This document shows, in pieces, positions 1 to 7,901 of a stretch of DNA of 64,000 bases. Every line of letters starts with the position of its first letter. Position 1 is the first letter of the stretch. Origin of the DNA: JBBQLG01 sp964251665. GTDB lineage: Bacteria; Bacteroidota; Bacteroidia; Cytophagales; Spirosomataceae. The translations under genes were made by a program, and so were the position numbers. The notes below the pieces were generated by a model, which was not told the DNA's origin, did no database searches, and saw only the letters and a list, made by a program, of their open reading frames with translations. Where the stretch lies: NCBI GenBank assembly GCA_964251665.1, contig CAXUKO010000014.1:112340-176339 (forward strand). The letters are read 5' to 3'.

Positions 1-2
1 TG

Positions 3-155
3 GATGATGAGCGTCAGGAGGAAATCTTTGAGTATTTCATGCGTGCCGATACGGATAACATTGCCGTTGCCCTGGATACTTTCGGGGGCGACGATTTCAC
101 CGAACAGGATTTACGCCTGATGCGCATCAAATTCTTATCGGAAGTAGCTAATTAG
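3..155 (+). CDS. C-terminal end of an unidentified protein (5' partial)
   Basis: An open frame enters from the left edge and encodes 51 codons ending in TAG. The visible tail is acidic and helical, with words such as EEIFEYFMRAD and LRLMRIKFLSEVAN. Nothing in it is a motif I can name. It lies 79 bases upstream of purD on the same strand. The start and most of the protein are outside the window, so the function cannot be given. Confidence 0.6.
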   Translation, partial: DDERQEEIFEYFMRADTDNIAVALDTFGGDDFTEQDLRLMRIKFLSEVAN

Positions 156-234
156 AGTTGGTAATGTGGCAAGTTGGTAAGTATACGTGCAACTGACTTA
201 CTGACTGTCACTTTACCACCTTACTGACTTACCC
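156..234. repeat. purD upstream spacer built as an imperfect palindrome
   Basis: The spacer is made of reiterated short words on both strands, such as agttggtaagt at 172-182 and cttactgacttacc at 220-233. The same 11- and 14-base words recur in the spacer between der and era (32723-32733 and 32758-32771). I see no TAnnTTTG promoter here, so purD may be transcribed with the gene upstream. Confidence 0.45.
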
Positions 235-1521
235 ATGAATATACTTATACTTGGCTCCGGTGGTCGCGAACACGCTTTTGCGTGGAAACTCCGCCAGAGT
301 CCGCTTTGTGATAACTTGTTTGTAGCCCCCGGCAACGCCGGAACAGCCTCCGTAGCTACCAATCTTCCCTTCGGTTTTAACGACTTTGAGGCCGTTTCGT
401 CCGCTGTGCGTGACCATCAGATTGATTTGGTATTGGTCGGCCCCGAAGAGCCATTAGTTCGGGGCATTGTCGATTTCCTTCGTCAGCAACCGGATTTAGC
501 TCAGTTAAGAATTGTAGGTCCCGACCAGCAGGGTGCTCAGTTGGAAGGCAGCAAAGACTTCTCCAAGCAATTCATGGCCCGCTATGGTATTCCAACGGCT
601 GCCTACAAGACCTTCACCACCGAGACCCTAAACGATGGGTTGGCGTATCTGGCAAATCACCCGCTACCGGTGGTGCTGAAAGCCGACGGGCTGGCGGCCG
701 GGAAAGGAGTTATCATTGCTGAAACCGTAGCCGAAGCGCAGGCAACACTCCGAAGTATGCTCGATGGGCAGTTTGGCGCAGCCGGTAGCCGGGTGGTTGT
801 CGAACAGTTTCTTCGCGGCATCGAATTGTCAGTTTTTGTGCTGACAGACGGTGTTAACTATAAAATTCTGCCCGAAGCCAAGGATTACAAACGCATTGGC
901 GAAGACGATACCGGCCTCAACACGGGCGGTATGGGAGCGGTGTCGCCGGTAGTATTTGCCAATAAATCCTTTTTACAGAAAGTAGAGGAAAAGGTAGTAA
1001 AGCCAACCCTGTTCGGCCTACAGCAGGAAGGTATACGCTATCAGGGCTTTATTTTCGTTGGGTTAATGAATGTGAAGGGCGAGCCGCTTGTTATTGAATA
1101 TAATGCCCGGATGGGCGATCCGGAAACGGAAGTGGTGCTGCCCCGGATTCAGACTGATTTTGTTGAGCTGTTGAAAGCGACCGCAGATGGTAATCTGGAT
1201 ACGATTAATTTGCAGATATCGACCCAAACGGCAGTAACGACCGTAGTGGTATCGGGTGGTTACCCGGATGCTTACGAAACGGGTAAACCGATTACAGAGT
1301 TAGATAAGCTGGAAGAACCGGTCATGGCTTTCCACGCAGGTACCTCGGGCAGCAACGGTCACGTATTAACCAGTGGCGGCCGGGTATTGGCACTAACCGC
1401 CTTGACTAACTCGTTGGAAAATGCTGTTCGTCGGTCGCAGGAAGCGGCCCGAACTGTACAATTCGACGGTAAATACTACCGGAAAGACATCGGGGTTGAC
1501 CTGATCCGGTATCAGGACTGA
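235..1521 (+). CDS. purD: Phosphoribosylamine--glycine ligase (GARS)
   Basis: This enzyme joins phosphoribosylamine and glycine using ATP in the second step of purine synthesis, in the cytosol. The 428-residue length is normal for monofunctional PurD. The N-terminus opens with the family motif LGSGGREHA. The ATP-grasp domain follows, with LKADGLAAGKGV near residue 147, NTGGMGA near 231, and the metal-binding stretch EYNARMGDPETE near 290. The C-terminal domain has HAGT and TSGGRVL. The ATG at 235 gives exactly the family N-terminus. The gene stands alone between spacers with palindromic character, and nothing in it looks damaged. Confidence 0.97.
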   Translation: MNILILGSGGREHAFAWKLRQSPLCDNLFVAPGNAGTASVATNLPFGFNDFEAVSSAVRDHQIDLVLVGPEEPLVRGIVDFLRQQPDLAQLRIVGPDQQGAQLEGSKDFSKQFMARYGIPTAAYKTFTTETLNDGLAYLANHPLPVVLKADGLAAGKGVIIAETVAEAQATLRSMLDGQFGAAGSRVVVEQFLRGIELSVFVLTDGVNYKILPEAKDYKRIGEDDTGLNTGGMGAVSPVVFANKSFLQKVEEKVVKPTLFGLQQEGIRYQGFIFVGLMNVKGEPLVIEYNARMGDPETEVVLPRIQTDFVELLKATADGNLDTINLQISTQTAVTTVVVSGGYPDAYETGKPITELDKLEEPVMAFHAGTSGSNGHVLTSGGRVLALTALTNSLENAVRRSQEAARTVQFDGKYYRKDIGVDLIRYQD

Positions 1522-1628
1522 GTTTGTGGTCTGTAGTAGAGTGTCAGCGGTATCGGGTTTCAAGACCAGACACCACTACACATCACCAACTCCAAACGGC
1601 GGGTAACTGCCATAAACTATAGATAAGT

Positions 1629-2849
1629 ATGTCATGCAAATCCTGTACGACCGGCGGATGCGGCTCCCGGAATGAAGATTCCAAAAGCAGCGACGGTACC
1701 CCGGCAGTAGCCGGATGCAGCAGTGGGAGTTGCGGCACCGGTGGTTGCAATAAAATGAATTCGTTCGATTGGCTGAGCGATATGGATTTACCAGTTTCAC
1801 AGCGGTTTGATGTAGCCGAAGTGAAGTTTAAGGGCGGACGCAAGGAGTATTACCGGAACGTTCACCAGCTGGACCTGACAACGGGTGATTATGTGGTGGT
1901 TGAAATGCCGACCGGTTATCACCTTGGGGCTGTTTCTATGCAGGGCGAACTGGTCCGGCTGCAGCTCAAGCGCAAGAATGTAGTCGTGAACGATGATACG
2001 AAAGTTATTCATCGCCTGGCAACGCCCAAAGATCTGGAGAAGCATGATCAGGCCGTTGCCCGTGACTTACCATCGCTTTACCGCGCCCGTGAGATCATTC
2101 GTGATCTGAAACTGAATATGAAACTGTCGGATATTGAATACCAATCCGACAACACAAAAGCGACTTTTTTCTATTCGTCCGAGGAGCGCGTTGACTTCCG
2201 TGAGCTAATTAAAATGCTGGCGGGCGAATTCAAGATACGGATTGAGATGCGGCAGATCAGCCTTCGGCAGGAAGCAGGACGGCTGGGCGGCATCGGCTCC
2301 TGCGGACGCGAGCTTTGCTGCTCAACCTGGCTAACGGATTTCAAGAACATAACCACATCAGCAGCCCGATATCAGAACCTGTCGCTGAATCCGGCCAAGC
2401 TATCCGGTCAGTGCGGGCGGCTAAAGTGCTGCCTGAATTACGAACTGGAAACATACATGGACGCCCTCCGCGATATTCCAACGGTAGAAAAGCCGCTGGA
2501 AACGCAGAAGGGCAAGGCCTATATTCAGAAGACGGATATTTTTCGGCGGATTATGTGGTTCGGTTACGGTGCCGAAAGCACCTGGCACCCATTGCCGATG
2601 GCTCGCGTGGTTGAGATTCTGGAACTGAACAAGCAGGGCATCATTCCCGAATCATTCGAGGTGCTCACGCCGGTAGGTGAAAAGAAAGAGCCGGCAACGG
2701 CTGCTACGCTGAACAGCGATCTGGCTCAATTGGACAAGAAATACGCCATTAAACCCGGTGTTAAGAAGAAAAAGAAGAAATCGCGCGGGGGTAAGCCCGG
2801 CAACTCAGCGGAGAGTAATCCCATTCCGGGTGCTCCTTCGATTATCTAA
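1629..2849 (+). CDS. PSP1 domain protein (RicT/YaaT-like) with Cys-rich N-terminus
   Basis: The 406-residue protein belongs to the PSP1 family. Its Bacillus member RicT works with RicA and RicF in an Fe-S complex affecting RNA processing. Here the core runs from about residue 60 to 290. It contains the conserved cysteine clusters GSCGRELCCS and GQCGRLKCC, which in RicT-type proteins are thought to hold an iron-sulfur cluster. The first 45 residues are an extra Cys/Gly/Ser-rich segment with about eight cysteines (MSCKSCTTGGCG, then SSGSCGTGGC). The C-terminus ends in a run of lysines. The pairing with gldH just downstream, interrupted only by a small reverse-strand gene, is common in Bacteroidetes. 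The function in this phylum is not established. Confidence 0.9.
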   Translation: MSCKSCTTGGCGSRNEDSKSSDGTPAVAGCSSGSCGTGGCNKMNSFDWLSDMDLPVSQRFDVAEVKFKGGRKEYYRNVHQLDLTTGDYVVVEMPTGYHLGAVSMQGELVRLQLKRKNVVVNDDTKVIHRLATPKDLEKHDQAVARDLPSLYRAREIIRDLKLNMKLSDIEYQSDNTKATFFYSSEERVDFRELIKMLAGEFKIRIEMRQISLRQEAGRLGGIGSCGRELCCSTWLTDFKNITTSAARYQNLSLNPAKLSGQCGRLKCCLNYELETYMDALRDIPTVEKPLETQKGKAYIQKTDIFRRIMWFGYGAESTWHPLPMARVVEILELNKQGIIPESFEVLTPVGEKKEPATAATLNSDLAQLDKKYAIKPGVKKKKKKSRGGKPGNSAESNPIPGAPSII

Positions 2850-2866
2850 GTAATAGTTTTTAACAC

Positions 2867-2909
2867 GCAAACGCCGATAGTTATGTCATGCATAGCTGTC
2901 GGCGTTTGC
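2867..2909. terminator. Hairpin between the PSP1 gene and the reverse-strand plug-like gene
   Basis: The arms gcaaacgccgatagttatg and catagctgtcggcgtttgc pair over 19 bases with two wobble positions around a 5-base loop. The hairpin sits 18 bases after the PSP1 stop and abuts the stop codon of the convergent gene. It probably terminates transcription in both directions. Confidence 0.7.
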
Positions 2910-3320
2910 TTATTTGGGGGGTAAAGCGGCTTTCGTGGTGATAGCCACCACTCCGGTGTGGGCAACAGATCCGTATAAGGCCGCAGCCCGTTGACCGTTG
3001 ATTACCTGTACCGACTCAACCGCACTTGATTTTAAATGCTGTAGCTGTTTAGGCGTAGCAACCAGCCCGTTCAGCACATAAATTGGTTTCCCTGCGGCTT
3101 TGGCCCGCAGCCAGTTGGGTACCACTTTATAAACAGCCGGATCGGGTCTCTCAAGCTGACTAAAACTGGTATCCAACCGATATCCCGGTAAGGTCATCTG
3201 AACTGGCCGACGGTTTTTCGACGGAGGCAGGGTTGTATCAGGCTGTGCAATGCCGGTAGCTGCTATACTCGTAGTCAGGCTACCTAAGCCGATCAACATC
3301 GTTAAAACAATCCATTTCAT
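2910..3320 (-). CDS. Secreted orphan TonB-plug-like domain protein
   Basis: This 136-residue protein has an N-terminal signal peptide (hydrophobic residues 3-20, then AATGIAQ). The second half reads like the plug domain of a SusC/TonB-dependent receptor. It has PIYVLNGLVAT, then SSAVESVQVINGQRAAALYG and GVVAITTK, the standard order PLYVVDG / IESIEVLKD..AALYGS / GVVLITTK. No barrel follows, because the protein stops directly after the plug. Such mini-plug modules are also known fused to Bacteroidetes BlaR/TonB-type proteins. It could be a periplasmic partner or decoy for TonB receptors, which is inference. It is convergent with the PSP1 gene and divergent from gldH. Confidence 0.75.
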   Translation of the reverse strand: MKWIVLTMLIGLGSLTTSIAATGIAQPDTTLPPSKNRRPVQMTLPGYRLDTSFSQLERPDPAVYKVVPNWLRAKAAGKPIYVLNGLVATPKQLQHLKSSAVESVQVINGQRAAALYGSVAHTGVVAITTKAALPPK

Positions 3321-3429
3321 AACTCGGGTGCGCTAATTAGAGTTGTAACAGACGTTGGACACAAAAAAGCGGGTAATGTTTAATCGGCCCAGACGCTTCT
3401 AACGTTTCTTTATTGGAACAGCACCATTT

Positions 3430-3459
3430 TTGATTCCAGTCCTGGTGGGTGTAGTTTTG
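3430..3459 (+). promoter_or_regulatory. Bacteroidetes-type promoter of gldH
   Basis: TTG at 3430-3432 is followed after 19 bases by TAGTTTTG at 3452-3459. This matches the Bacteroidetes consensus TTG-N19-TAnnTTTG. It lies 20 bases upstream of the gldH start codon, so the leader would be very short. Confidence 0.75.
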
Positions 3460-3479
3460 TTTTCAGACAACCCATACGC

Positions 3480-3962
3480 ATGAAAAACAGTTGGTTTTTG
3501 GGGTTTATTGCACTGGCTACGCTGGCCTGTGATTCACAAACCGTTTACAGCGAATACACGGACATTGACGAAGGCAGGTGGACCATCAAAAATGCCCCCT
3601 CTTTTACATTTCGCATTACCGATCCCACAATCTCCTATAATATCTATTACAATCTCCGCAATAGCGTATCCTATCCGTACTATAACCTGTATTTGACGCG
3701 CTATCTGCTGGATTCGGCGGGAAAAGAGTTGGAGTCCCGTTTGGACGAACTCATTCTGATGGACCCTAAAACCGGCAAGCCATTAGGCGATGGGCTGGGC
3801 GATCTGTTTGACCATAAAGTGGTGATGAAGCGTAATTACCGCTTTCCTAAAGCGGGCAGTTACACCATCCGAATCCGGCAATATATGAGGCAGGACCCAC
3901 TGCCCGATGTGCAAAGTGTGGGAATCAGCGTCGAAAAAGCAACCTCACCAGCAACGAACTAA
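3480..3962 (+). CDS. gldH: Gliding motility lipoprotein GldH family
   Basis: The 160-residue protein starts with a lipoprotein signal (MKNSWFLGFIALATLACDSQ, lipobox LATLAC, lipidated Cys17). The body is one beta-rich domain with ISYNIYYNLRNSVSYPYYNLY, GKPLGDGLGDLFDH and a closing stretch on induced strands (GSYTIRIRQYMR). This matches the GldH family in length and layout. GldH was found as a gliding gene in Flavobacterium johnsoniae, and its exact role is unknown. Homologues are also found in non-gliding Bacteroidetes. The gene follows a consensus promoter and is 6 bases from the LON-domain gene, with which it is probably cotranscribed. Confidence 0.85.
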   Translation: MKNSWFLGFIALATLACDSQTVYSEYTDIDEGRWTIKNAPSFTFRITDPTISYNIYYNLRNSVSYPYYNLYLTRYLLDSAGKELESRLDELILMDPKTGKPLGDGLGDLFDHKVVMKRNYRFPKAGSYTIRIRQYMRQDPLPDVQSVGISVEKATSPATN

Positions 3963-3968
3963 TCCGTT

Positions 3969-4598
3969 ATGACTAAAAATCTTCCGCTATTTCCTTTAAA
4001 TATGGTCGTTTATCCCGGCGAAGAGTTAAACCTCCACATTTTTGAGCCGCGCTACCGACAGTTAGTCTACGAGTGTTTAGACAGCGATGGCCCGTTCGGG
4101 ATTCCGGCGTTCATTAATGACGCGTTACCGGGACATGGCACTGAGATGCAAATCCTGACTTTACACAAACGCTATGACGACGGACGGATGGATATCAAAA
4201 CGATGGGGCTGGGCATTTTCAGTCTCGATACATTTGAGAATCCGGTGCCGGGGAAGTTATACGCTGGTGGTCAGGTCCGATTGCTGGAACCCGGCGACTC
4301 AGACGCGCCAATGTTGGGTACGCTGCTCAATCGCCTGGAGAAACTTTATGATCTCATGCAAATTGAACCGGATTTCGACGCGGCTCTGCCTGACCTTTCC
4401 TACCGGGTCGCGCATAAAGTTGGCCTCTCGATTGAGCAGGAATACGAGATATTAACCATCGACAACGAGGCCGACCGGCAGCAGTTCCTGATTCGGCATT
4501 TAGACAGTGTCATTCCCGTAATTTACGACATGGAGCGCACCAAGCAGCGCATCCGTATGAATGGACACTTCAAAAATCTGGACCCGCTGAATTTCTGA
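3969..4598 (+). CDS. LON peptidase substrate-binding domain protein
   Basis: The 209 residues correspond to the N-terminal LON (PUA-like) domain alone, with no ATPase or protease part. The opening LPLFPLNMVVYPGEELNLHIFEPRYRQL is the family signature (LPLFPL..V..PG..L.LHIFEPRY). A helical bundle fills residues 110-200. Stand-alone LON-domain proteins are widespread, and their role is unclear; they may recognise substrates or adapt them. It starts 6 bases after gldH. The downstream spacer of 223 bases holds the probable Pho-box region of the next operon. Confidence 0.9.
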   Translation: MTKNLPLFPLNMVVYPGEELNLHIFEPRYRQLVYECLDSDGPFGIPAFINDALPGHGTEMQILTLHKRYDDGRMDIKTMGLGIFSLDTFENPVPGKLYAGGQVRLLEPGDSDAPMLGTLLNRLEKLYDLMQIEPDFDAALPDLSYRVAHKVGLSIEQEYEILTIDNEADRQQFLIRHLDSVIPVIYDMERTKQRIRMNGHFKNLDPLNF

Positions 4599-4730
4599 TT
4601 ACCGAATAGAACGCTGGTGGGTACGATTTACCTGGTTCAGGCCGGGCAATTTTTTCGCTTGAAAACCTGACGATCTGAGTACATCAACCTCCGTAACCCC
4701 TTCAAGAACAAGCTGCTTCGAATGAATTGA

Positions 4731-4750
4731 CTGTTAAGTTTATGTTAACA
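4731..4750 (+). promoter_or_regulatory. Possible Pho box upstream of the two-component genes
   Basis: The stretch ctgttaagtttatgttaaca contains TGTTAA at 4732 and again at 4743, a direct repeat with 11-base period. That is the spacing of PhoB/PhoP binding sites, and TTAACA-like words are the B. subtilis PhoP half-sites. A near-consensus -7 element, TACCTTCG, follows at 4788-4795. This suggests self-regulation by the response regulator encoded next. Confidence 0.4.
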
Positions 4751-4821
4751 ATCAGCGCGTTTTCTAAAAATCAGTAAACACGCCCGTACCTTCGGGATAA
4801 TCACCAATAGCGCGAAACTCA

Positions 4822-5523
4822 ATGAGCGCAGCGAAAGCTTCTCAACCACAACACCGGGTTCTAGTCGTCGATGACGATGCTGATCTCGTAGAAATGCTGG
4901 AATATAACCTCCAGAAAGAAGGGTATGATGTCAGAACGGCAACAGACGGCCGTAAAGCCCTGGATATTGCCCGTACCTACTTGCCCGAATTAGTCCTGTT
5001 AGACATTATGATGCCGCACATGGATGGCATCGAAACCGGCCGTCAGTTGCGCGACATTGCCGAGCTTCGGCAAACATACATTCTCTACCTGACGGCACGT
5101 TCCGAAGAATATTCGGAGGTGGCCGCCTTTGATGTCGGTGCTGACGACTACATAACCAAGCCCATAAAGCCTCGCGCGCTGATGAGCCGGATCAACGCTT
5201 TTTTCCGGCGCGAAGCCCAGAAAGCCGATCCGGGCGATAAAGTAGAAATCGCTGATTTGCTCATCAACCGCAAAAACTACTCCGTTAATCAGGGCGAAAA
5301 ATCGGTCATCCTTCCTAAAAAAGAATTTGAACTGCTCTTTTTCCTGGCGCAGCACCCCAATAAAGTGTTCAGCCGGGAAGAACTGCTCCAGAAGATCTGG
5401 GGGGCCGACATCTACGTGCTCGAACGAACGGTAGACGTCCACATTCGGAAGCTCCGCGAGAAAGTGGGGGAAGGCTACATCCGCACCCTGAAAGGCGTCG
5501 GCTATATGTTTGAAGTAGTCTGA
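4822..5523 (+). CDS. OmpR/PhoB-family response regulator
   Basis: This 233-residue DNA-binding response regulator has a receiver domain (about residues 10-125) with the acidic pocket VVDDDAD, phospho-acceptor Asp61 in LLDIMMP, and Lys113 in DYITKPIKP. A winged-helix effector domain fills residues 140-233 with the typical VDVHIRKLREKVG and GVGYMFEV. It most resembles PhoB/PhoP-type regulators of phosphate starvation. This agrees with the downstream PhoR-like kinase and the 11-base repeat upstream, but the identity as PhoB is inference. It is separated from the kinase by an 87-base palindromic spacer. Confidence 0.9.
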   Translation: MSAAKASQPQHRVLVVDDDADLVEMLEYNLQKEGYDVRTATDGRKALDIARTYLPELVLLDIMMPHMDGIETGRQLRDIAELRQTYILYLTARSEEYSEVAAFDVGADDYITKPIKPRALMSRINAFFRREAQKADPGDKVEIADLLINRKNYSVNQGEKSVILPKKEFELLFFLAQHPNKVFSREELLQKIWGADIYVLERTVDVHIRKLREKVGEGYIRTLKGVGYMFEVV

Positions 5524-5533
5524 ACCAATGAGT

Positions 5534-5596
5534 GAATTGGCGACTGAGCGAATGATAACCGGTTAACTATTCGCGCTATCACTCAGTCGCCAATTC
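5534..5596. repeat. Inverted repeat between response regulator and kinase
   Basis: Perfect 15-base arms, gaattggcgactgag (5534-5548) and ctcagtcgccaattc (5582-5596), flank a 33-base centre that can itself pair partly. The palindrome fills nearly the whole spacer inside a probable operon. Confidence 0.7.
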
Positions 5597-5610
5597 GCTA
5601 ATTTTACTCT

Positions 5611-6645
5611 ATGTCCCTCAGTCCCCGTCTGATTGCCCTCCTGCTGGCCTGCCTGATTTCAGTATTGACGGTCGTTTTCCTGACGTTTGTCGATGGCGTA
5701 ACCGTCAACATGCTGTTTGTGGTGGGGGTATCTTCATTTATCGTCTCCTTTTTTCTGGTTCTCTACGCTATTGAGTTGCTGGTCTACCGCGAGGTCAACA
5801 AAATGTACCAGACGATTCGCAAACTCAAGATCCGGGATTTTAATATCAGCCGGAAAGTAGTCATCAAAAATGTGAATCCGTTCAAGAAACTGAACGATGA
5901 AATCTTTGTCTACGTCGCCAAAAAGCAGAAGGAGATCGAAGAACTTAAGCGCCTTGAACTGTTCCGGCGCGAATTTCTGGCCGACGTATCGCACGAACTG
6001 AAAACCCCCATTTTTGCCGCTCAGGGATTCATCCATACCCTCATCGACGGTGCCGTTGACGACGAAGCAGTTCGGGATAAGTTTCTGGCCAAAGCCGCCA
6101 AAAGCCTCGACGGACTCGATGCCCTGGTAAAAGACCTGGTTGCCCTCTCGCAGCTCGAAACGGGCGAGGTTCGCATGCATTTTGAGCGGGTTGATCTTCA
6201 CCACATTACCCTCGAGCTGTTTGAACAGCTTGAACCCATCGCCCGCGCCAAACACACTACCTTTCGCCTGAAGACCGACCGGCCCGGCCCATACATGGTC
6301 AAAGCGGACCCGCAGCGCATCAGTCAGGTGATGACGAACCTACTGGAAAATGCCGTGAAATACGGTAATGAAACCGGTAAGGTGCTGGTTACGCTGGACG
6401 AAGACCGGAAACACGTTCTGGTTGCCATTCGGGACGATGGGCCCGGCATTCCGCCCGAGCACCTGAGCCGCATTTTCGAGCGGTTTTACCGGGTCGATAA
6501 AAGCCGCTCTAAAGAACGGGGCGGCACCGGTTTGGGACTGGCCATCGTGAAACACATTCTGAGTGCCCACAAAGCCAAGATTACGGTGATGAGCAAACTG
6601 GAGAAAGGCACTACGTTCAGTTTTAAATTAGAGAAGATGGACTGA
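5611..6645 (+). CDS. PhoR-like sensor histidine kinase
   Basis: The 344-residue kinase has two transmembrane helices at about residues 7-27 and 33-56 with almost no periplasmic loop. A linker/coiled region follows, then the HisKA domain with phospho-acceptor His128 in DVSHELKTPI. The catalytic HATPase domain has N box NLLENAVKYG, G1 DDGPGIP, F box RIFERFYR and G2 GGTGLGLAIVKHI. The small-loop layout and close similarity to PhoR kinases suggest it senses through a partner rather than its own sensor domain. It pairs with the regulator upstream. Confidence 0.92.
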   Translation: MSLSPRLIALLLACLISVLTVVFLTFVDGVTVNMLFVVGVSSFIVSFFLVLYAIELLVYREVNKMYQTIRKLKIRDFNISRKVVIKNVNPFKKLNDEIFVYVAKKQKEIEELKRLELFRREFLADVSHELKTPIFAAQGFIHTLIDGAVDDEAVRDKFLAKAAKSLDGLDALVKDLVALSQLETGEVRMHFERVDLHHITLELFEQLEPIARAKHTTFRLKTDRPGPYMVKADPQRISQVMTNLLENAVKYGNETGKVLVTLDEDRKHVLVAIRDDGPGIPPEHLSRIFERFYRVDKSRSKERGGTGLGLAIVKHILSAHKAKITVMSKLEKGTTFSFKLEKMD

Positions 6646-6720
6646 GCAGTTCGGCAGCCCATACCGGCCTGTTTTAGCCTGAGGGTTGGGGGTGCGCTGA
6701 AATTACCCGAACTTTGCGGT

Positions 6721-7440
6721 ATGAACGTGAATTTCACCGACCTCATCGTTTTCGAGAACGAGGACTATATAATTATTAATAAGCCCCCTCACGTGGCTTC
6801 GCTGGATGAGCGTACGCCCGACCGCTCACAAAGCATTTTGCGTTTAGCCAAGGCCTACCATGCCGATGCGCAGCTTGGCCACCGATTGGATAAAGAAACC
6901 TCCGGCGCGCTGGCCATTGCCAAAAACCCCGACGCTTACCGTCATTTAGCCATGCAGTTCGAACACCGAGAAGTAGCCAAACGCTACCACGCGGTTGTCA
7001 ATGGCGTGCATGATTTTGATAATATCTCCGTGTATCTTCCTATCGCGCAGGTCCGCGATGGCACGTCGGTTCGCATCGACCGGCAGAAGGGAAAAGTTGC
7101 CGAGACTATTTTCAACACGCTCCGGGCCTACCGCATCAATACGCTGGTTGAGTGCATGCCCATTACCGGCCGGATGCACCAGATTCGGGTGCATTTGATG
7201 TGCCTGAAAGCGCCCATCGTCAATGACCCGACGTATGGCGGAGAACCGGTGTACCTGTCGCAGATCAAGCGTAAGTTCAATCTCAAAAAAGATACCGAGG
7301 AGTTACCCCTAATTCAGCGGGTAGCACTGCATGCGCACTCGCTGACGTTTACCATGCTTAATGACGAACCCATGACGTTTGAAGCACCCTACCCGAAAGA
7401 TTTCGACGTACTGGTGAAGCAACTGGAGAAGAACTCCTGA
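6721..7440 (+). CDS. RluA-family pseudouridine synthase
   Basis: This 239-residue enzyme converts specific uridines in rRNA or tRNA to pseudouridine. The catalytic aspartate is in HRLDKETSGAL (about residue 57), preceded by IINKPPHV. The RNA-binding loop GRMHQIRVHL follows near residue 154. There is no N-terminal S4 domain, so it is a short RluA-like form and the target site cannot be predicted. A second paralogue lies at 13075-13809. The ATG at 6721 fits the family start. Confidence 0.93.
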   Translation: MNVNFTDLIVFENEDYIIINKPPHVASLDERTPDRSQSILRLAKAYHADAQLGHRLDKETSGALAIAKNPDAYRHLAMQFEHREVAKRYHAVVNGVHDFDNISVYLPIAQVRDGTSVRIDRQKGKVAETIFNTLRAYRINTLVECMPITGRMHQIRVHLMCLKAPIVNDPTYGGEPVYLSQIKRKFNLKKDTEELPLIQRVALHAHSLTFTMLNDEPMTFEAPYPKDFDVLVKQLEKNS

Positions 7441-7488
7441 ATAAACCACCCCAACCACCCATTACCAACTCAATAACCACAAACCCTC

Positions 7489-7791
7489 ATGTTCGTACAC
7501 ACTGTTTTTTTCTGGCTCAGGCACCCTGAGAACAATGCCGACCGGAATGCACTTCAGGCCGGTTTGGAATCGTTGCGAAGCGTAAATGCCATTCAGGCCG
7601 TTTACATTGGCAAGCCCGCCGAAACCCGTCGTCCTGTTATTGACCACTCCTACGACTTTTCGTTGACGTTTGTCTTCGCTGATAAAGCGGCCCATGATGT
7701 TTATCAGGACCATCCTGTTCATCAGGAGTTCGTGGCCGAATGCGCGCACCTGTGGGAACGAGTGCAAATCTACGATGCGGTTTCGGCCTGA
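7489..7791 (+). CDS. Dabb (stress-responsive A/B barrel) domain protein
   Basis: The 100-residue protein begins MFVHTVFFWLR and has the Dabb pattern: an N-terminal strand with H4, a helix (ALQAGLESLRSV), strand VYIGKPAETRRPVIDHSYDFSL, and a C-terminal HPVHQEFVAEC. The fold is a dimeric ferredoxin-like barrel. Related proteins are small stress-induced or ligand-binding proteins of uncertain role. It stands alone, 48 bases after the pseudouridine synthase gene. Confidence 0.85.
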   Translation: MFVHTVFFWLRHPENNADRNALQAGLESLRSVNAIQAVYIGKPAETRRPVIDHSYDFSLTFVFADKAAHDVYQDHPVHQEFVAECAHLWERVQIYDAVSA

Positions 7792-7821
7792 GTGTCCGAC
7801 AAAAAATCAGGGCGTTTAGGT

Positions 7822-7829
7822 TATATTTG
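7822..7829 (+). promoter_or_regulatory. Candidate -7 element before the TPR gene
   Basis: TATATTTG fits TAnnTTTG exactly. I found no TTG at the expected distance upstream, so this is only half a promoter. It lies 72 bases before the chosen TPR start. Confidence 0.4.
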
Positions 7830-7901
7830 TGTATATCCGTCGGCCCGGCAGTGGGTCGGCGGCAATAGCTACCCGTAGTTTTGCGTTTGCCAATCAACCG
7901 A

